Positions 49,890 to 59,136 of a stretch of DNA of 64,000 nucleotides are shown here, one piece after another. This DNA comes from Microbacterium sp. 1.5R (GTDB taxonomy: Bacteria; Actinomycetota; Actinomycetes; Actinomycetales; Microbacteriaceae): contig NZ_CP018151.1 in assembly GCF_001889265.1 (NCBI RefSeq), positions 2,852,001-2,916,000 of the forward strand. The letters are read 5' to 3'. A model generated the notes under the pieces. It saw only the letters and a program-made list of their open reading frames with translations. It was not told where the DNA came from and searched no databases. A program made the position numbers and the translations under genes. Within the stretch, counting starts at the first letter, position 1; every line of letters starts with the position of its first letter.

Positions 49890-50860
49890 CACGCCAGCCC
49901 GCCCCACCAGCGCACGTAGGCCTCCGCCGCGTCCGGCCACGACATCGGCAGCCGAGTGAGTCCGTGCCAGGTCCTCTCGGGTCGTTCGAACGCCGCCCGC
50001 ACCGCGGTGGCGAGCTCTGATCCGTCGACGGTCTGCACGGTTCCCGGACGCAGCGCCGCCATCTCGTCCATGTAGCGATTGCGCACGGCGACGGGACGGC
50101 GCCCCCAGCCGATCCACGATGCGAGGGACCCCGACGCCGACACATGGCGATGGGCGATCACCGGCACCGACACCACGCGTCCCCGCCGGGCGATCTCCTC
50201 GTCGTCGAGCCAGCCCGTCACGTCGACCTCGACCCCGAGGGCGCCCGCGCGACGGACGAACTCCTCGAGCTCCGCGGCGTGGCCGTCGGACGCCCGGCCG
50301 AGAACCGTCATCCTCGTGATGCCCGCGGACGCGGCTGCGCGGGCCGCCTCGTCGTGTCCCTTGCCCGGGTAGAAGTAGCCGAGCACTCCGATCGACGCGT
50401 CAGCCGGCGTCCGCGGCACCTCGGGCCGCAGCTCGACGGGCAGCGGGATGCTCACCGCCGGGCCCGTCCACACCCGCTCCTCGCGCAGCAGCGCACGCTC
50501 GTGGTCGCTGTTCACCGCCACTCCACGCGCCGCCGCCGCCACCGCCGCGTACGCGGCCCGCCGCCGTGGCAGGTTGCGCTCGCCGTCCGACGCCTGCGGC
50601 ACATCGTGCAGGGTGACGCTGATCGCGCGCCCGGCGGCGAGGTCTCCGAACGCCTGCGCCGCCTCCTCGGGAGAGCGCCCCCAGAGCCGGTCGGTGAAGT
50701 GCACGTGCAACGGGGCGCGGTCGTCGTCCGCATCCAGGCCGTGCGGTTCCACGGTGCGGATCGACGGGTCCGCGACGCGGACCGCATCGGCCATCTGCCG
50801 TCCGTACATGGCGACGCCGTGCGTCCCAGGGTGGACGAGCAGCAGCGGGGTGACGCTCAT
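49886..50860 (-). CDS. Glycosyltransferase (GT4-like)
   Basis: This 324-residue soluble GT-B-type protein has the N-terminal LLLVHPGTHGVAMYGRQMADAV and the donor-side GVLGYFYPGKGHDEAARAA pattern. HRHVSASGSLASWIGWGRRP is the acceptor/donor switch segment. ATGA overlaps couple it to WcbI upstream and GT2 downstream. The sugar is unknown. Confidence 0.82.
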   Translation of the reverse strand: MSVTPLLLVHPGTHGVAMYGRQMADAVRVADPSIRTVEPHGLDADDDRAPLHVHFTDRLWGRSPEEAAQAFGDLAAGRAISVTLHDVPQASDGERNLPRRRAAYAAVAAAARGVAVNSDHERALLREERVWTGPAVSIPLPVELRPEVPRTPADASIGVLGYFYPGKGHDEAARAAASAGITRMTVLGRASDGHAAELEEFVRRAGALGVEVDVTGWLDDEEIARRGRVVSVPVIAHRHVSASGSLASWIGWGRRPVAVRNRYMDEMAALRPGTVQTVDGSELATAVRAAFERPERTWHGLTRLPMSWPDAAEAYVRWWGGLAW

Positions 50861-51786
50861 CGTGCTCGCCAGACGTCGAGAAGGGGCGCGAGACGGGTCA
50901 CGGCGGCGTCGACGAACTCCGGGTGCGTGGCGTACCACTCGCGGTGAGCGGCACGCACCTCGGCGTCGTCGACCGCAACGCCGTCGACGATCCAGTGCGC
51001 GCGCGGCTCGTCCGCCAGCCCCCACGCGTCGACGACCTCCGGCTCCAACGGCGCGCGCACCGAGTTCAGCAGCGGGCGCCCGGGGTCGGTCGGGCCGCCC
51101 GTATGGCCGAGCATCTCGAGCATGCGGGCACCCAACGGCATCCACACCGCATCGCCCGGATGATTGACCGTGCGCATGTGATCGGCCGTGACGGAGTCGA
51201 AGAGGTCGGAGACCGCCACGTCGGCGGTCTGCTCGCGCAGGCGCAGCGTGTCGATCGACGTCTGTCCCACGGCCCGCACCTCAGCGGGCGCGAGCGCGGC
51301 GACGACGGGGATGCCCGCGGCGGCGGCGAGAGTGCGCACGTCGTGGTACGCCACGACGGGCGGATCTCCTTCGACGCCGGGAACCCGGAAGGCGGATTGA
51401 AACGGATGCAGTCCGGCGAAGCGCACCGGGGGCACGGTCATGACCCGGGCATCGGTCACCGCGGCGATCTGCTGCGTCCCCAGCGGCAGATCGCGATAGT
51501 CGTCGCGGATCGGCTGGCTCACCACGACGTCGGCGAGGCCGGCGATCTCGTGCAGGCGCGCGGCGTCGGCGGCGGTCATCTCGTGCACGGCGGGGACGCG
51601 CACGAATCGGTGCTCCGGCGCATCCATCACCACGCGCAGCGACTCGGCCTGGCAGTTGCCGAGGACGACGCCGAATCGTTCGGGAAGCGGGGTGAGCCCG
51701 TAGAACTCCGAGTAGTGCCTCTGACGCGCTAGCACCACGGAGCCGGTCGGCGCAACGCCCGTGCGCGGTTCGGGATCGTGGCTCAT
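50857..51786 (-). CDS. WcbI family polysaccharide-biosynthesis protein
   Basis: This 309-residue protein has the WcbI motif GVVLGNCQAESLRVVM (GNCQA) near residue 40 and AVGQTSIDTLRLRE in the C-terminal half. WcbI of Burkholderia capsule loci binds CoA and is a probable acetyltransferase of the capsule polysaccharide. It is the first gene of the left arm; a TACGTT box lies 6 nt before the ATG, consistent with leaderless expression. Confidence 0.82.
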   Translation of the reverse strand: MSHDPEPRTGVAPTGSVVLARQRHYSEFYGLTPLPERFGVVLGNCQAESLRVVMDAPEHRFVRVPAVHEMTAADAARLHEIAGLADVVVSQPIRDDYRDLPLGTQQIAAVTDARVMTVPPVRFAGLHPFQSAFRVPGVEGDPPVVAYHDVRTLAAAAGIPVVAALAPAEVRAVGQTSIDTLRLREQTADVAVSDLFDSVTADHMRTVNHPGDAVWMPLGARMLEMLGHTGGPTDPGRPLLNSVRAPLEPEVVDAWGLADEPRAHWIVDGVAVDDAEVRAAHREWYATHPEFVDAAVTRLAPLLDVWRAR

Positions 51787-51871
51787 GATTCGAACGTACC
51801 CCCTTCGATCGCATCAGTCGTGCGCCCCCTTTGCTATGCGGTCACCCCCGTCATCGCGACCCCGCACGTCG
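51787..51871. promoter_or_regulatory. Divergent promoter region of the glycosyltransferase locus
   Basis: This 85-bp gap serves both arms. The minus arm has a TACGTT -10 box at 51793-51798. On the plus strand CTATGC near 51834-51839 is the best -10 candidate. No palindrome is obvious. Confidence 0.45.
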
Positions 51872-52972
51872 ATGCTCTGCCCGCCCACGGAGAACCACAT
51901 CGTCACCGAACCCGCCCTCATCCGCGTCGCCTCGATCCCGGCCACCCATCCTTACGTGCGCGCCATCGCCGACACGGAGCGAGTGAAGGTCCTCCCCGAT
52001 CCGCCCGTTCCCGGCGCAGCTGCGGGCGTCTGGTGGCCTCCGGTGGCTCTCACCCCGCAGTGGCTGGTGTCGCACGCAGATGAGTTCGATGTGCTGCACG
52101 TGCACTTCGGCCTCGAATCCTTCTCGCCCGACGAGCTGCGCGAGGCGCTCGAGACCGCGCACCGGCTCGGCCGCCCGGTCGTGTACACCGTGCACGACCT
52201 CGAGAACCCGCAGCTGGTCGACCAGGCGCCGTACCGAGAGCTGCTCGATGTGATCATCCCGTCGGCCGATCACCTGGTCACGCTCACCGCGACGGCGGCG
52301 GCCGAGATCGAACGACGGTGGCACCGCAGCAGCGAGGTGTTGGCGCACCCCACCCTGCTCGACGATGCGCCTGTGATCGGGCGCTCGGATGACGCGACCG
52401 TGCGGGTCGGCATCCACCTGCGCGACCTGCGTCCCAACATCGACGCGGAGCGTGCGGTCCGCACGGCTGTCGACGCGGCCGGGCAGCTCGCCGAGGCGGG
52501 TCGCGCCGTCGACTTCGAGATCCTGCTGAACGAGCGCACGCGGGATGGCGAGGCGGCAGCCCGCGTGGTCGCCGCCGCGGCCGACCACCCGTCGGTGCAC
52601 GTGCGGCGCACCCCGCGGCTGAGCGACGCGGACATCGCCGAGTGGATCGGCGGCCTCGACCTCTTCGTCCTGCCATACCTGCACGGAACCCACTCGGGAT
52701 GGGTCGAGCTCTGCCACGACCTGGGGGTCCCCGTGGCCGGGACCGAGGTGGGGCACATCGGATGGCAGCATCCCGACGACTTCTTCATCATCGGGCTCGA
52801 CGACGCGCGGACGCTGGCCGAGGCCGTGTCGCGCGCGTCGGACGCGCCGCCCCGGCCGCCGATGGACACGCGCAGGTCCGAGAGGCTGGCCGAGCGGCAG
52901 GCGGTGCGCACCGCCCATGCGCGGCTGTACGCCGAGGCATGTGCGCGCGTCACCGAGGGGGTCCGCGCATGA
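51872..52972 (+). CDS. Glycosyltransferase (GT-B type), first gene of right arm
   Basis: This protein of about 366 residues has HVHFGLESFSPDELREAL and VVYTVHDLENPQLVD in the N-terminal half and a donor-like region LFVLPYLHGTHSGWVELCHD in the C-terminal half. The start is uncertain. ATG 51872 has no ribosome-binding site, while GGAGA lies just before an in-frame ATC at 51899 (which would give TEPALIRVASIP after the initiator pair). It is coupled by ATGA to the next gene. Confidence 0.78.
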   Translation: MLCPPTENHIVTEPALIRVASIPATHPYVRAIADTERVKVLPDPPVPGAAAGVWWPPVALTPQWLVSHADEFDVLHVHFGLESFSPDELREALETAHRLGRPVVYTVHDLENPQLVDQAPYRELLDVIIPSADHLVTLTATAAAEIERRWHRSSEVLAHPTLLDDAPVIGRSDDATVRVGIHLRDLRPNIDAERAVRTAVDAAGQLAEAGRAVDFEILLNERTRDGEAAARVVAAAADHPSVHVRRTPRLSDADIAEWIGGLDLFVLPYLHGTHSGWVELCHDLGVPVAGTEVGHIGWQHPDDFFIIGLDDARTLAEAVSRASDAPPRPPMDTRRSERLAERQAVRTAHARLYAEACARVTEGVRA

Positions 52973-54108
52973 TCGGTCGCGAGCAGCTGCGGGTGCTGGT
53001 CGTGGCGCCCGAACGTCATCCTCTTCGCCAACCGCACGCGGGCGGGCTGGAGGCCGTGGTCTGGAACCGCGTGCGCTGGCTGCGCAGCCGCGGCCACCAT
53101 GTGGAGCTGTGCGCGGCGGAGGGATCGGACTTCCTCGACGCCGACACCGACCTGCACCTGCCGAGTCCGCGGTGGCACCGGGCGCGGGATGCGTCCGACA
53201 CCGACTTCCCCGAGGGGCACCGCCGTCTCATGACCGACGCCTTCGCGCGGGTACGCGATCGGCTCGACGCGCCGGAGACTCGCGTCGATGTCGTCGACAA
53301 TCACAGCCTCCACGGCGATCCGATCCTGTGGAGCCGCGAGATCGGGGTTCCGGTCGTCACCACGCTGCATACCCCGCCCCTCGCCGACATGGTGATCGCG
53401 TCGAATGCTCTCGACGGCTCGTCGCCGCACAGGTTCCTCGCGGTCAGCCAGTACACGGCGCGCGCGTGGTCGGCCGAGGGCGTCGAGGCGTTCGTCTTCA
53501 CCAACGGCGTCGACACCGCACAGTGGAGTCTGGGATCGGGCGGAGGGGACTGGGTGTGGTTCGGCCGGATCGTGCCCGAGAAGGCACCCCATCTCGCCAT
53601 CGATGCCGCTCGACGCGCCGGCGCACGCCTGAAGCTCGCGGGCCGCGTCGGCGACGCCGCCTATTTCGACCGCGAGGTGCGCCCGCGTCTCGGCCGGGGC
53701 ATCGACTACGTCGGCGCGCTGCGACAGCCCGAGCTCGCCGCGCTCGTCGGGGCCTCATCGGTCGCCCTCGTGACACCGGTGTGGTCGGAGCCCTTCGGGC
53801 TGGTGATGGCCGAGGCGCTCATGACCGGCACGCCCGTCGCCGCGTTCGACTCGGGAGGCACCAGTGAGGTGCTCGCCGGAATCCCCGGCACCGCCGTGGT
53901 GCCGTCCGCCGACACCGAGGCGCTCGCGCGCGCCGCGACGAACCTGGTCGCGCAGTCGCGCAGCGGACTGCGCCGACGGGATGTGCGCGACGCCGCCTCC
54001 GCGCGGCATTCGCTCGACCATCGGCATCGCGAGATCGAACGGGTCCTCACCGTCGCCGCTCAGAGCGCGATGCCCGCCCACGAGTTCGTGGAGGCGGTCG
54101 GAGCATGA
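52969..54108 (+). CDS. Glycosyltransferase family 4
   Basis: This 379-residue GT-B enzyme has an acceptor domain beginning VLVVAPERHPLRQPHAGGLE and a donor domain with WFGRIVPEKAPHLAIDAAR and the EPFGLVMAEALMTGTPVAAF motif, in which the first Glu contacts the sugar nucleotide. No membrane segment is seen. ATGA overlaps join it to both neighbours. Confidence 0.9.
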   Translation: MIGREQLRVLVVAPERHPLRQPHAGGLEAVVWNRVRWLRSRGHHVELCAAEGSDFLDADTDLHLPSPRWHRARDASDTDFPEGHRRLMTDAFARVRDRLDAPETRVDVVDNHSLHGDPILWSREIGVPVVTTLHTPPLADMVIASNALDGSSPHRFLAVSQYTARAWSAEGVEAFVFTNGVDTAQWSLGSGGGDWVWFGRIVPEKAPHLAIDAARRAGARLKLAGRVGDAAYFDREVRPRLGRGIDYVGALRQPELAALVGASSVALVTPVWSEPFGLVMAEALMTGTPVAAFDSGGTSEVLAGIPGTAVVPSADTEALARAATNLVAQSRSGLRRRDVRDAASARHSLDHRHREIERVLTVAAQSAMPAHEFVEAVGA

Positions 54109-55115
54109 TCGCCTGGTACGTGCACCATCACGGGTGGGGCCACCTGACGCGGATGCAGGCGATCCGCCCGCACCTCGCCGACGAGGTCACGGTGTTCTCG
54201 AGCCTGCCTGAGCCCGAGTCCCTGGCACCGCGGACGACATGGGTTCAGCTGCCCTCCGACTCCGACCCGGTCGTCGGGGCCGACGGAGTGCGCCGAGAGG
54301 CGCACGAGCTCGGCGATGTCACCGCGAACGGCAGCCTGCACTGGGCACCCCTCGGGCATCCCGGGCATCAGGCTCGCCTCTCGGTGATCGCCGACTGGGT
54401 GGCCGTCCACCCGACCGCGGCCTTCGTCGTCGACGTCAGCGTCGAGATCACGATGCTCGCCCGCCTGATGGGCGTGCCGACGATCGTCTTCGCTCAACCG
54501 GGCGAGCGCACCGACGCCCCGCACCGGCTCGGATACGACCTCGCCGACCTCATCCTGACGCCCTGGCCGCAGGGAACCATCGAGGCGACGGCGCTCGTCG
54601 GCCGCGAGCGCGTGCGAGCGGTCGGCGGCGTGTCTCGCTATGACGGCCGAGCCCGCGTCGACACCGGCGATGAGCACCCCCGTCGCGTGCTGTTCCTCGG
54701 CCGCGCTCTCGACCGTGACGGGCTCTCCGAGACCGTCGAGCTGCTCAGAGCGGACGGGTGGGACGTCGAGAGCGCCGGCGCGAACGACGACGATCGGGTC
54801 GACGACGTCTGGCCCCTGCTGTGCCGCGCCACGGTCGTGGTGAGCGCGGCGGGCCAGAACAGCATCGCCGACCTCGCCGCCGCCGATGCCCGCGCCGTCG
54901 TGATCGCCCAGGAGAGGCCCTTCGGCGAGCAGGAGGACATGGCCCGCGTGCTCGCCGCACAGGGCTTCGCCCAGAGTCTTCCGGTCGATGCGGAGCCCTC
55001 CCAGGTCGTGGACGGCATCCGCCGAGCTGCCGAGACCGCTCCCCGGTGGCACGCGTGGCAGGTGAACGGGGCTGCCGCCCGCGCCGCGAGCGCGATCGAG
55101 GAGGTGGCGCGATGA
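54105..55115 (+). CDS. Glycosyltransferase (MurG/GT28-like GT-B)
   Basis: This 336-residue protein has the opening WYVHHHGWGHLTRMQAI, which matches the GHGHLTR pattern of GT28 and related enzymes. The donor-side TVVVSAAGQNSIADLAAADA is the usual nucleotide-sugar loop. Membrane segments are absent. It is coupled by ATGA to the preceding GT4 and the following GT2 genes. Confidence 0.85.
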   Translation: MIAWYVHHHGWGHLTRMQAIRPHLADEVTVFSSLPEPESLAPRTTWVQLPSDSDPVVGADGVRREAHELGDVTANGSLHWAPLGHPGHQARLSVIADWVAVHPTAAFVVDVSVEITMLARLMGVPTIVFAQPGERTDAPHRLGYDLADLILTPWPQGTIEATALVGRERVRAVGGVSRYDGRARVDTGDEHPRRVLFLGRALDRDGLSETVELLRADGWDVESAGANDDDRVDDVWPLLCRATVVVSAAGQNSIADLAAADARAVVIAQERPFGEQEDMARVLAAQGFAQSLPVDAEPSQVVDGIRRAAETAPRWHAWQVNGAAARAASAIEEVAR

Positions 55116-55954
55116 GCGTCCGCGTCGCCGTCATCACGCCGGCTTCGGTCAACCGTCTCGACCATCTGCAGCGTCAGCGGCGGTTCCTCGACGAGGTCAG
55201 CACGCCCGGCGTCGAGATCGTCCGCATCGAGGCGTGGCTGGATGCGGACGCGCCGCCGTCACCGCCCGCAGCCCGGTTCGTGCATGTGCCGCCGGGCGAC
55301 CACGGCATGCGCGTCGGCGCGGCGCGGAACGCGGCGGCCTCGCTCGCGCTCGCTCAGGACGTCGACCTGCTGGTGTTCCTCGATGTCGACTGCCTGCCGG
55401 GACCGGGACTCGTCGAGCGATATATCGGTGCCGCGCGAACGCACCCGCAGGACCTCCTCTGCGGCCCGGTGACCTATCTCCACAGTGTGCAGCGCCCGTC
55501 GACACCGCACGATCTCGGCATCCTGACCCGTCCGCACCCCGCTCGCCCGCTGCCCGCGGGCGACGCCGTCGTGGCGGCGACCGATGACGAGTTCGACCTG
55601 TTCTGGTCGCTCTCGTTCGCGGTGACCCCCGAGACCTGGACGCGTCTCGGCGGATTCGACGAGGTGTACGAGGGCTATGGCGCCGAAGACACCGACCTGG
55701 GTCGACGCGCACGGGCGCGTGGCATCGGGCTGCGCTGGGTCGGCGGCGCGCATGCCTACCACCAGTGGCATCCGGCCGGCTCTCCGCCCTGGCGCCACCT
55801 CGACGACATCCTGCGCAACGGCGCTCTGTTCGCCGAGCGATGGGGCGAGTGGCCGATGCGCGGCTGGATAGACAGCTTCATCGAGGGCGGTGCCGTGGAA
55901 CCTCACGGCGACGGCTTCCGCCGCGTCGATCGCGCGAGCGCATCCCGTCGCTGA
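55112..55954 (+). CDS. Glycosyltransferase family 2 (galactosyltransferase-like C terminus)
   Basis: This 280-residue GT-A enzyme has the DXD motif in LVFLDVDCLPGPG and the conserved RLGGFDEVYEGYGAEDTDLG, the galactosyltransferase-type C-terminal motif, where the acidic residues act as the base. No membrane segments. It is the last gene of the right arm. Confidence 0.9.
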   Translation: MSVRVAVITPASVNRLDHLQRQRRFLDEVSTPGVEIVRIEAWLDADAPPSPPAARFVHVPPGDHGMRVGAARNAAASLALAQDVDLLVFLDVDCLPGPGLVERYIGAARTHPQDLLCGPVTYLHSVQRPSTPHDLGILTRPHPARPLPAGDAVVAATDDEFDLFWSLSFAVTPETWTRLGGFDEVYEGYGAEDTDLGRRARARGIGLRWVGGAHAYHQWHPAGSPPWRHLDDILRNGALFAERWGEWPMRGWIDSFIEGGAVEPHGDGFRRVDRASASRR

Positions 55955-56006
55955 ACCGCTCGACGGGAGGTTCGGATGCCGGGGAATCCGCACTACGCTC
56001 GGCAGC

Positions 56007-56534
56007 ATGACGGCGTCTTCCCCCGATGAGCACCCGCTGCTTCGCGCGCACCGCACCCTGCGTCCGGGATTCGGCACCGAAGCGGCGGTCTACGGAACGA
56101 TCCTCGTGAGCGGACTGATCGCCGTCTCGTCCGCACACGGAGAGACGTCTGCCGCGGTGCTCCTGTCGGTCGGAGTGACCGTCACCGTCTTCTGGGCGGC
56201 GCATGTCTACGCGGGTGCCGTCGCCCGGCTCGGCCGAGACGATCCCGAGCAGATGGGCGTGCGCACGGCCATCGGCCGCTCGGTGCGCCATTCACTCGGG
56301 ATGCTGAGCTCGGCCGGGATCCCCGCGCTCATCCTCGTCGCCGGCACGACGCGGGTCATTCCCGACGATGCCGCGAACGACGTCGCCCTGTGGTCAGGAA
56401 CCGTCATCCTGGCCTTCCTCGGCTACGTGGCCTTCCTCCGTCGGGGCAGCTCCATCCCCGTCCGCATCCTCGGGGCGCTGAGCACAGCGCTGTTCGGGGT
56501 GGCCTTCGTCGTGCTGAAGGCGTTCGTGCACTGA
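56007..56534 (+). CDS. Membrane protein of unknown function
   Basis: This 175-residue protein has five hydrophobic segments, the first near residues 25-45 and the last ending VLKAFVH. It has no family name that I recognise. The ATG is 7 nt after TACGCT and has no ribosome-binding site, consistent with leaderless expression. It is convergent with tetR, 7 nt away. Confidence 0.75.
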   Translation: MTASSPDEHPLLRAHRTLRPGFGTEAAVYGTILVSGLIAVSSAHGETSAAVLLSVGVTVTVFWAAHVYAGAVARLGRDDPEQMGVRTAIGRSVRHSLGMLSSAGIPALILVAGTTRVIPDDAANDVALWSGTVILAFLGYVAFLRRGSSIPVRILGALSTALFGVAFVVLKAFVH

Positions 56535-56541
56535 CGTCCGG

Positions 56542-57144
56542 TCAGGCCGGCAGGATCACTCTGATCTGCGCGGCGACCTCGTCGACGATCTGCTCGACCG
56601 AGTGAGCGATGTTGATCGTGGCGGACATGGTCAGGAACATGACGGCCGAGACGATGCGGGCGAGCGCCGCGGCCTCGTCGGCCGAGACCCGCGTATCACG
56701 GGCGATGACGTCGGCGACCAGCTGCTCGGTCTGCCCGGTGAGGGCGAGCGCCTCACCGTGATGCGGTTCTTCGGGGTCGCCGAACACGATCTCACGCAGG
56801 TAGGTGCGGCCGTTGTCGATCTGGGTGCGGTTGCATTCGATGACCGGCCGGATCACCGCCAGCACACCCTCGAGAACACCGTCCGCGTCGGCGGCGGCGG
56901 CGCGTCCGCGCTCGAGCGCCTCGGCGTACATCGAGTTCTGCACGAGCAGCAGCAGCTCGCCCTTGGTCTTGGCGTAGAGGAAGAGCGTTCCCGTGCCGAT
57001 GTCGGCGCGATCGGCGATCTCCTGCGTCGTGACGTCGTCCACCCCTCGTTCGGCGAAGAGCTCGCCGGCAGCGGTCGTGATGCGCTCGAGCTTGTCGAGC
57101 TTGTTGCGCTCACGTCGACCGAGAGGGCGGGAGTCGACAGTCAT
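56542..57144 (-). CDS. TetR family transcriptional regulator
   Basis: This 200-residue regulator has the HTH VTTQEIADRADIGTGTLFLY in residues 38-60 and an all-helical ligand domain. It is divergent from the SDR gene, with the palindrome ATGATCA-N10-TGATCAT between them. A related site precedes the quinone-reductase-like gene about 2 kb away, which suggests that both are its targets. Confidence 0.9.
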   Translation of the reverse strand: MTVDSRPLGRRERNKLDKLERITTAAGELFAERGVDDVTTQEIADRADIGTGTLFLYAKTKGELLLLVQNSMYAEALERGRAAAADADGVLEGVLAVIRPVIECNRTQIDNGRTYLREIVFGDPEEPHHGEALALTGQTEQLVADVIARDTRVSADEAAALARIVSAVMFLTMSATINIAHSVEQIVDEVAAQIRVILPA

Positions 57145-57164
57145 GGCGTCCTTCGGAATAAATA

Positions 57165-57188
57165 ATGATCACGCTCAGTTCTGATCAT
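57165..57188. promoter_or_regulatory. TetR-type operator between tetR and SDR genes
   Basis: ATGATCA (57165-57171) and TGATCAT (57182-57188) form a perfect 7-bp inverted repeat. Its left part and spacer match 59137-59154 at 14 of 18 bases (core CTCAGTT). Confidence 0.65.
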
Positions 57189-57298
57189 AGTCACCAGGGC
57201 GTGGGCTCGGTCCGCCCATTCTCCCACGAGCGCCTCACCGATCCACGGTGAAGCCGTGACGGCATCCGTTCGATCCCTCCCACAGAAAGCCCACCCTC

Positions 57299-58015
57299 AT
57301 GCCTTCTCTCTCTGGAGCAGTAGTCCTCGTCACCGGCGCGAACGGAGGGATCGGCACGCACTTCGTCCGCGAAGCCCTCGCGCGCGGCGCCTCGAAGGTC
57401 TACGCCTCCGCACGCACGCCCCGCGAGTGGGATGACGAGCGCATCGTGCCGCTCGCCCTCGACGTCACCGATCCGGCATCGATCACCGCAGCCGTCGCGG
57501 CCGCACCCGACGTCACGGTGCTCATCAACAACGCCGGCGCTTCGCCCTCGAGCCCCGGCATCCTCTCGCACAGCGACGAGGAGATCCGCGCGAACGTCGA
57601 GACCAACTTCCTCGGCCCGCTGTTCCTCGCTCGCGCCTTCGCGCCGATCCTCTCGGCCCAGCCGCAGTCGGCGCTCATCGACATCCACTCGGCCTTGAGC
57701 TGGTACGCCGTCGCCGGCATCTACAGCGCGACCAAGGCGGCGCTGTGGTCGGCGACGAACTCGCTGCGCCTCGAGCTCGCCCCGGCCGGAGTGCACGTCG
57801 TCGGGGTGCACGTCGGATACGTCGACACGGCCATGGCGGCGAACGTCACCGACCCGAAGCTCGACCCGGCCGTGCTCGTGACCAAGGTGCTGGATGCCAC
57901 GGAGGCGGGCGAGTACGAGGTGCTCGCCGACGACACCTCGGTGCAGGTCAGGGCCGCCCTGAGCGCCCCGCTCCAGGCGCTCTACCCGCAGCTGGCGCGC
58001 GCCTCGGAGCAGTAG
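57299..58015 (+). CDS. Short-chain dehydrogenase/reductase (SDR)
   Basis: This 238-residue SDR has the glycine-rich dinucleotide loop VTGANGGIG, NNAG in VLINNAGASP, and the catalytic YSATK (Tyr in GIYSATKAAL) with Ser at IHSALSW. The substrate is unknown. It is probably regulated by the divergent TetR. A long palindromic terminator follows. Confidence 0.9.
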   Translation: MPSLSGAVVLVTGANGGIGTHFVREALARGASKVYASARTPREWDDERIVPLALDVTDPASITAAVAAAPDVTVLINNAGASPSSPGILSHSDEEIRANVETNFLGPLFLARAFAPILSAQPQSALIDIHSALSWYAVAGIYSATKAALWSATNSLRLELAPAGVHVVGVHVGYVDTAMAANVTDPKLDPAVLVTKVLDATEAGEYEVLADDTSVQVRAALSAPLQALYPQLARASEQ

Positions 58016-58025
58016 TCCACACGGC

Positions 58026-58064
58026 GAAGGCCCCGGGAGCGATCGGATCGCTCCCGGGGCCTTC
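58026..58064. terminator. Long palindromic terminator between convergent genes
   Basis: A 39-nt near-perfect palindrome, with 19-base arms (starting GAAGGCCCCGGG and ending CCCGGGGCCTTC), lies between the SDR and the convergent oxidoreductase gene. In RNA it would form a very stable hairpin on either strand. Confidence 0.85.
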
Positions 58065-58095
58065 GTGCGTCCGGATGCTCTGCAGCGATCAGGAC

Positions 58096-59091
58096 TCAGG
58101 CTCCCCTGATCACGACCTTGCCGCGGATTCCGCCCCGGGTCAGCGACGCGATGCCGTCGGCGGCCTCCTCGAACGGGAGCACGCGACCGACGATCGGGCG
58201 GATGGCTCCCGCGTCGACGAGTTCTGCGATCTGGCGCAGCTGTTCGCCGCTCGCCCGCATGAAGAGGAACGTGTAGGCGACGCCCAGGCGCTTCGCCTGG
58301 GCCCGGACCTTGCGGCTGAGCACGGCCATGGCCAGTCGGAGCAGTGGATTGAGGCCGGCTGCGCGGGCGAACTCGGGTGTGGGCGGACCCGAGATCCCGA
58401 CCGCCCTGCCTCCCGGCCGCAGGATGCGCAGCGACTTCTCGAGGTTCTCGCCGCCGAGGCTGTCGAGCACGACGTCGTATCCAGTGAGGACCTCCTCGAA
58501 GTCCTCAGACCGGTAGTCGACGACATGGTCGGCGCCGAGCATCCTCACGAAGTCGGCGTTCGCGCCGCTCGCGGTCGTCGCCACCTCCGCACCCAGGTGC
58601 TTCGCGAGCTGGATCGCGATCGATCCGACGCCGCCGGCTCCCGCATGGATCAGCACCTTGTGGCCCGGCCGCACCTCGCCGATCTCGACCAGGGCCTGCC
58701 AGGCCGTCAGCGCGACGAGCGGCAGCGACCCCGCCTCGTCCATCGTGATCGACGCGGGCTTCAGCGCCACGTCGCTCTCGTCGACCGCGATCCGCTCGGC
58801 GAAGGTCCCGATGCGACGATCGCGCGGACGCGCGTAGACCTCGTCGCCGATCGCGAAACGGCTCACGCCGGCGCCGACGCGGATGACCGTGCCCGCGACG
58901 TCATGCCCGAGGACGATCGGCAGACGGTACGGCAGGATCGCTCTGAACTCGCCGGCGCGGATCTTCTCATCCAGCTGGTTGACACCCGCCGCCTGCACGC
59001 GGACGAGCACGTCGTGCTCGCCCACGGAGGGCTCGGGCACGTCGGCCGCGTGCACGGCGGTGTCGTACTTCGAGAGGACGAAAGCTCTCAT
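58096..59091 (-). CDS. NADP-dependent quinone-reductase-like oxidoreductase
   Basis: This 331-residue MDR protein of the zinc-free quinone oxidoreductase type has GHDVAGTVIRVG in the N-terminal half and the nucleotide loop HAGAGGVGSIAIQLAK. Cys and His zinc ligands are absent. It probably reduces quinones or enones. An element upstream of it resembles the TetR operator near 57165. Confidence 0.9.
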   Translation of the reverse strand: MRAFVLSKYDTAVHAADVPEPSVGEHDVLVRVQAAGVNQLDEKIRAGEFRAILPYRLPIVLGHDVAGTVIRVGAGVSRFAIGDEVYARPRDRRIGTFAERIAVDESDVALKPASITMDEAGSLPLVALTAWQALVEIGEVRPGHKVLIHAGAGGVGSIAIQLAKHLGAEVATTASGANADFVRMLGADHVVDYRSEDFEEVLTGYDVVLDSLGGENLEKSLRILRPGGRAVGISGPPTPEFARAAGLNPLLRLAMAVLSRKVRAQAKRLGVAYTFLFMRASGEQLRQIAELVDAGAIRPIVGRVLPFEEAADGIASLTRGGIRGKVVIRGA

Positions 59092-59136
59092 GGGTGATCT
59101 CCGGAATCCGTTGCAGAATAACGACTGAACTCTATT

